A DNA stretch of 47,653 nt from JAKACA01 sp050008715 (GTDB lineage Bacteria; Actinomycetota; Acidimicrobiia; Acidimicrobiales; Bog-793): NCBI GenBank assembly GCA_050008715.1, contig JBEKMC010000039.1:1-47653 (forward strand), given 5' to 3'. A program made the position numbers and the translations under genes. A model generated the notes under the pieces. The model saw nothing but the letters and a program-made list of their open reading frames with translations, was not told the DNA's origin and did no database searches. This document shows positions 45,058-47,653 of this stretch, piece after piece. How positions within the stretch are numbered: the first letter of the stretch is position 1; each line of letters begins with the position of its first letter.

Positions 45058-47653
45058 CAGCGCCCGCGCCGGCGGCCGACCAGATACGTGACAGACACTC
45101 CCAACAAGCACAGCAGCGCGAGAGCAAAGGTCAGGAGCACCGAGACCGGGCCGCCTCCGAGATCGGCGCCCAACGCCCGCCCAAGCGAAAAGACGCTTCG
45201 TTGGGCCCGCGGAGTGACCACATGATGACCTCGCCCGGATGGTGCGGTCGTCGTCGTCGTCATCGGCGAGCCTGGGGTCGTCGTCGTCGTGACCGGGATC
45301 GTCGTCGGCGGCGGCTTGGTCCCGCCCGTGCCGAGGGGTGCCGTCATCGACGGCAGCTCGCCGTTCTGTGCGGCCACGTCAGCGGCGGCGGCAAGGGTGT
45401 AGTCGGCCAGGCCCGACAATCCGTTCGCCTTCGTCAGCGGGAGGTATCCCGGAGGGAGCTGGCCCACCCCGAGGCCTACCTGTTGCCCGGTGGTCGCCGC
45501 GAACTGAAGGAGCGAGGCATAGTCCTTCGCGTTGGCCGAGGGCAGCCCGGAGGTCGGGACGGCGGCATAGACGACCATGGTTCCGGGGTAGGCCGGTGCG
45601 CCTGCCGAAGTTGCACTCAGCTCCGTGTACGGGATCGGCCACGTGCCGGTCCCCTTGTCCGGCTTGAGCAGCGCTGTCGCCGCCTGTAACGACGCGTCCG
45701 ACGGCGTGACGAACGTATTGGCAGTCGTCTGCAAGGCGGCCGCACGCAGTTGGTACCGCTGGTCGTCCCCGAGCGGCGTGATGCCGATCATGAAGCGATA
45801 TCCGACGGTCTGGGTGCCGAGCGCGACCAGCTTCTCCCCCACGCTCGTCCCGTCGATCTGCGAGCAAACCGTCGTGGAGTTGGCGATCGCGAACTGCATC
45901 GCGTAGCTGACGTCCTCGAGCGTGGGCATCGGTGCGGCGACGAGCGGGAGGTACGGCACCGGGCTGTTGTGCAGGCAGTCGTTGTTGTCGGAGGCGTACC
46001 AAGCCTTCGGCTGGAACGTCGACAGCAGCGGCCACTGGTCGATCGGGAGCTTGATGCCTTTGTAGGCAGGGTTGACGACCATGCCCGAGGGATCTGGCTT
46101 CCCGTTGAGCCACGCTCTGGCTTCCGGGTTGTCGTTGATGTAGGTCGTCAGCGCCTCCATCACGTCTGAGTCGCTTGACAGGGCGACGAGCTCGGCGGCC
46201 GACTCCGAGGCGGCCACACCTTTCGTGATGCCTGGGTTCAGTGCGATGAACTCTGGGTCCAACGTGATGTCGAGTGGATTGTGCGACAGCACCGGGTCCT
46301 CTTGCTGCACGGGCAGCTCGGCCGGGTAGGACTCCGTCAGGAGTTTCGCCAGCAGGAGCGGCGTCAGCCTGAGCTTCGTATACGGCTGTCCGTTGGCGCC
46401 GTCGATGACATAGGAGATCGAGAAACCCGTGACGGCCACCGGCGCGTCCACGACGGGCTTGCCGTAGCCCCCCGGTTGCGGGTCGCTCGTGAAGGCCGCT
46501 TCGGCATTACCGGTCGCCAGCAGGTTGCGGGCCTCCGCTTCTCCGGTCTGCACGTGGATGAACGAGAAGAGCTTGGGGTTGAGGCAGAAATGCGGAGCCC
46601 ACTGCCCGGTCGCCTGGATCATGAGCTCAGAGCCGTAGATGAGGACGGAGTTCTTCGACCCGACGACGTCGCAGGCGCTCGCGGGCACGGCGAAGCTCAG
46701 CGGAACCGTGATGCGGTTCTGCCAATTCGACGGGCTCCACCACAGGCTGCCGCTCACGGTCAGGTCCTCGCCGCCCACGGGGTTCACGAGCTGGCCAGGT
46801 GCAAAGGCGCCCTTCTCCTCGCACAATGCCAGGTTGGCGGAACCGCCTGCCGAGGACGACGCGCAGCTGATCCCCATGATCGGCACGGCAACGAGAGCGC
46901 AGGGCACGGTCTCCGAGCAGCCGAGGGAAGCGTTCTCCGACGACGTCCAGACGTCGAAGTTCGTCGTGCCTCGGCCGTCGAGCCCGGTGACACCGAACGT
47001 CTCGTTGCTCGGCAACGCGGACCCGCCGACGTTCTGCGACTCGGGCGGCTGGCCTGCACAGCCTGCAGGGCCTTCGTAGTACACCTCACCGTCGGCGGCG
47101 ACGAACGGCACCCAGTGCTGGGTGGGCGCCGGCAGGTACTTGCACGGCGCTGGCAACGTAGACGGAGCACCCACGACCTGGGCCCGTCCCGCCGGCGTGG
47201 CGAACTGGTCCAACCGATACGGAGGGAACTGCGTCTGGAACGTGTCCTGGTAACGCTCGCTCCAGCTCTGGGTCCAACAGGTCTCCGGGCTCATGCGATC
47301 CTTCGCCGGTGCGCCGGCAGAGTCGATCCCGCGGCACTCGAGGATTACGAACGGGTACTCCTCCTGCTGGGCCTCGATCGAGCTCTGGTCGGCGACGATG
47401 CCGCCGGTCGGGTGGGCGCCCGACCACGAGACGACGATCTCCTGGCGACCGCGCAGATTCGTGGTCTGGCTCACGTGCAGCGAGACGGTGCGGCGGTCGA
47501 CGACGTCTTCCTTCCCGTTCACGAGGAACTCGCGGATGATCGTCTTGGTCTTGGAGGAGGCGCCCGAGGAGACAGTTGCCGTGGCCCTGGCAACGCCGGC
47601 CGACGCGGCGACGAGCGCGAACGTCGCCGCCAGGCACAGGGCCACGAGGCCGA
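45054..47653 (-). CDS. giant exported type I membrane protein with PstS-like region (5' end outside window)
   Basis: More than 863 residues; the frame is open to the window edge. The first visible residues (VALCLAATFALVAASAGVAR) are a signal-peptide core, so only the first few residues are missing. The ectodomain begins with a beta-rich part (about 30-280), then has a region resembling PstS-type binding proteins (about 340-470: VLIYGSELMIQATGQWAP, AEAAFTSDPQPGGYGKPVVD, LRLTPLLLAKLLTESY). More than ten cysteines suggest disulfides. The C-terminus has a Thr/Pro-rich stalk (TTIPVTTTTTPGSPMTTTTT), then VSVLLTFALALLCLLGVSVT, a helix, and RRRGRW. There is no LPxTG motif. Coupled to the sortase-fold gene, it probably forms a surface complex with it. 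A true transport role is not shown. Confidence 0.75.
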   Translation of the reverse strand, partial: GLVALCLAATFALVAASAGVARATATVSSGASSKTKTIIREFLVNGKEDVVDRRTVSLHVSQTTNLRGRQEIVVSWSGAHPTGGIVADQSSIEAQQEEYPFVILECRGIDSAGAPAKDRMSPETCWTQSWSERYQDTFQTQFPPYRLDQFATPAGRAQVVGAPSTLPAPCKYLPAPTQHWVPFVAADGEVYYEGPAGCAGQPPESQNVGGSALPSNETFGVTGLDGRGTTNFDVWTSSENASLGCSETVPCALVAVPIMGISCASSSAGGSANLALCEEKGAFAPGQLVNPVGGEDLTVSGSLWWSPSNWQNRITVPLSFAVPASACDVVGSKNSVLIYGSELMIQATGQWAPHFCLNPKLFSFIHVQTGEAEARNLLATGNAEAAFTSDPQPGGYGKPVVDAPVAVTGFSISYVIDGANGQPYTKLRLTPLLLAKLLTESYPAELPVQQEDPVLSHNPLDITLDPEFIALNPGITKGVAASESAAELVALSSDSDVMEALTTYINDNPEARAWLNGKPDPSGMVVNPAYKGIKLPIDQWPLLSTFQPKAWYASDNNDCLHNSPVPYLPLVAAPMPTLEDVSYAMQFAIANSTTVCSQIDGTSVGEKLVALGTQTVGYRFMIGITPLGDDQRYQLRAAALQTTANTFVTPSDASLQAATALLKPDKGTGTWPIPYTELSATSAGAPAYPGTMVVYAAVPTSGLPSANAKDYASLLQFAATTGQQVGLGVGQLPPGYLPLTKANGLSGLADYTLAAAADVAAQNGELPSMTAPLGTGGTKPPPTTIPVTTTTTPGSPMTTTTTAPSGRGHHVVTPRAQRSVFSLGRALGADLGGGPVSVLLTFALALLCLLGVSVTYLVGRRRGRW

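Overview
The window is uniformly GC-rich and densely coded. It fits an actinobacterium, most likely of the Acidimicrobiia type; that placement is inferred from gene content, not from a marker gene. Pointers are a mycothiol-dependent isomerase-family enzyme, a DUF3817 protein, many GTG/TTG starts, apparently leaderless genes, and a hopanoid operon carrying an HpnG-IspH fusion. I found no rRNA, tRNA, CRISPR array, transposase or phage gene.

Layout. (1) 1-5548, acetate/monocarboxylate module: satP and acs (acs cut by the left edge) run leftwards. A LytS-type kinase, a LytTR regulator, a small DUF485-like protein and an ActP/MctC-like symporter run rightwards. The shared intergenic region holds two 9-bp direct repeats spaced 21 bp that fit the published LytTR-site consensus. 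(2) 5608-9030, lipid-linked sugar or envelope genes: a polytopic GT-C-like protein and a GT2-methyltransferase fusion. (3) 9848-21245, hopanoid locus: a MerR-TetR hybrid regulator, then hpnC-hpnD-hpnE-prenyl synthase-shc-hpnG/ispH-hpnH-dxs. Nearly every junction overlaps, so the operon joins the first and last MEP-pathway enzymes to squalene and hopene synthesis. The HpnG part of the fusion looks catalytically dead and appears to start at ACG. (4) 21298-31696, mixed housekeeping and signalling: DoxX, mycothiol enzyme, REC-EAL phosphodiesterase, methyltransferase, molbindin, DedA, HD protein, ferredoxin, DUF3817 fusion, zinc-ribbon protein, secreted CAP-like protein and a PAS-GAF histidine kinase. 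(5) 31960-36205: a large LuxR regulator with a degraded Walker A, and an acyl-CoA ligase. (6) 36232-41162: DedA with a NAGPA-like lipoprotein, an SGNH lipoprotein, a beta-propeller/MoaD-like pair and a VOC protein. (7) 41381-47653, surface module: a propeller-FN3-LamG exoprotein, a membrane sortase-fold protein lacking the catalytic His and Cys, and a very large type I membrane protein with a PstS-like region that runs off the right edge.

The features I consider most worth pursuing are the pseudo-sortase operon, the dead HpnG fused to IspH, the LytTR-controlled acetate regulon, the MerR-TetR hybrid with a tandem repeat and promoter before the hopanoid operon, the propeller/MoaD-like pair, and two large perfect inverted repeats (25447-25488 and 41213-41263).
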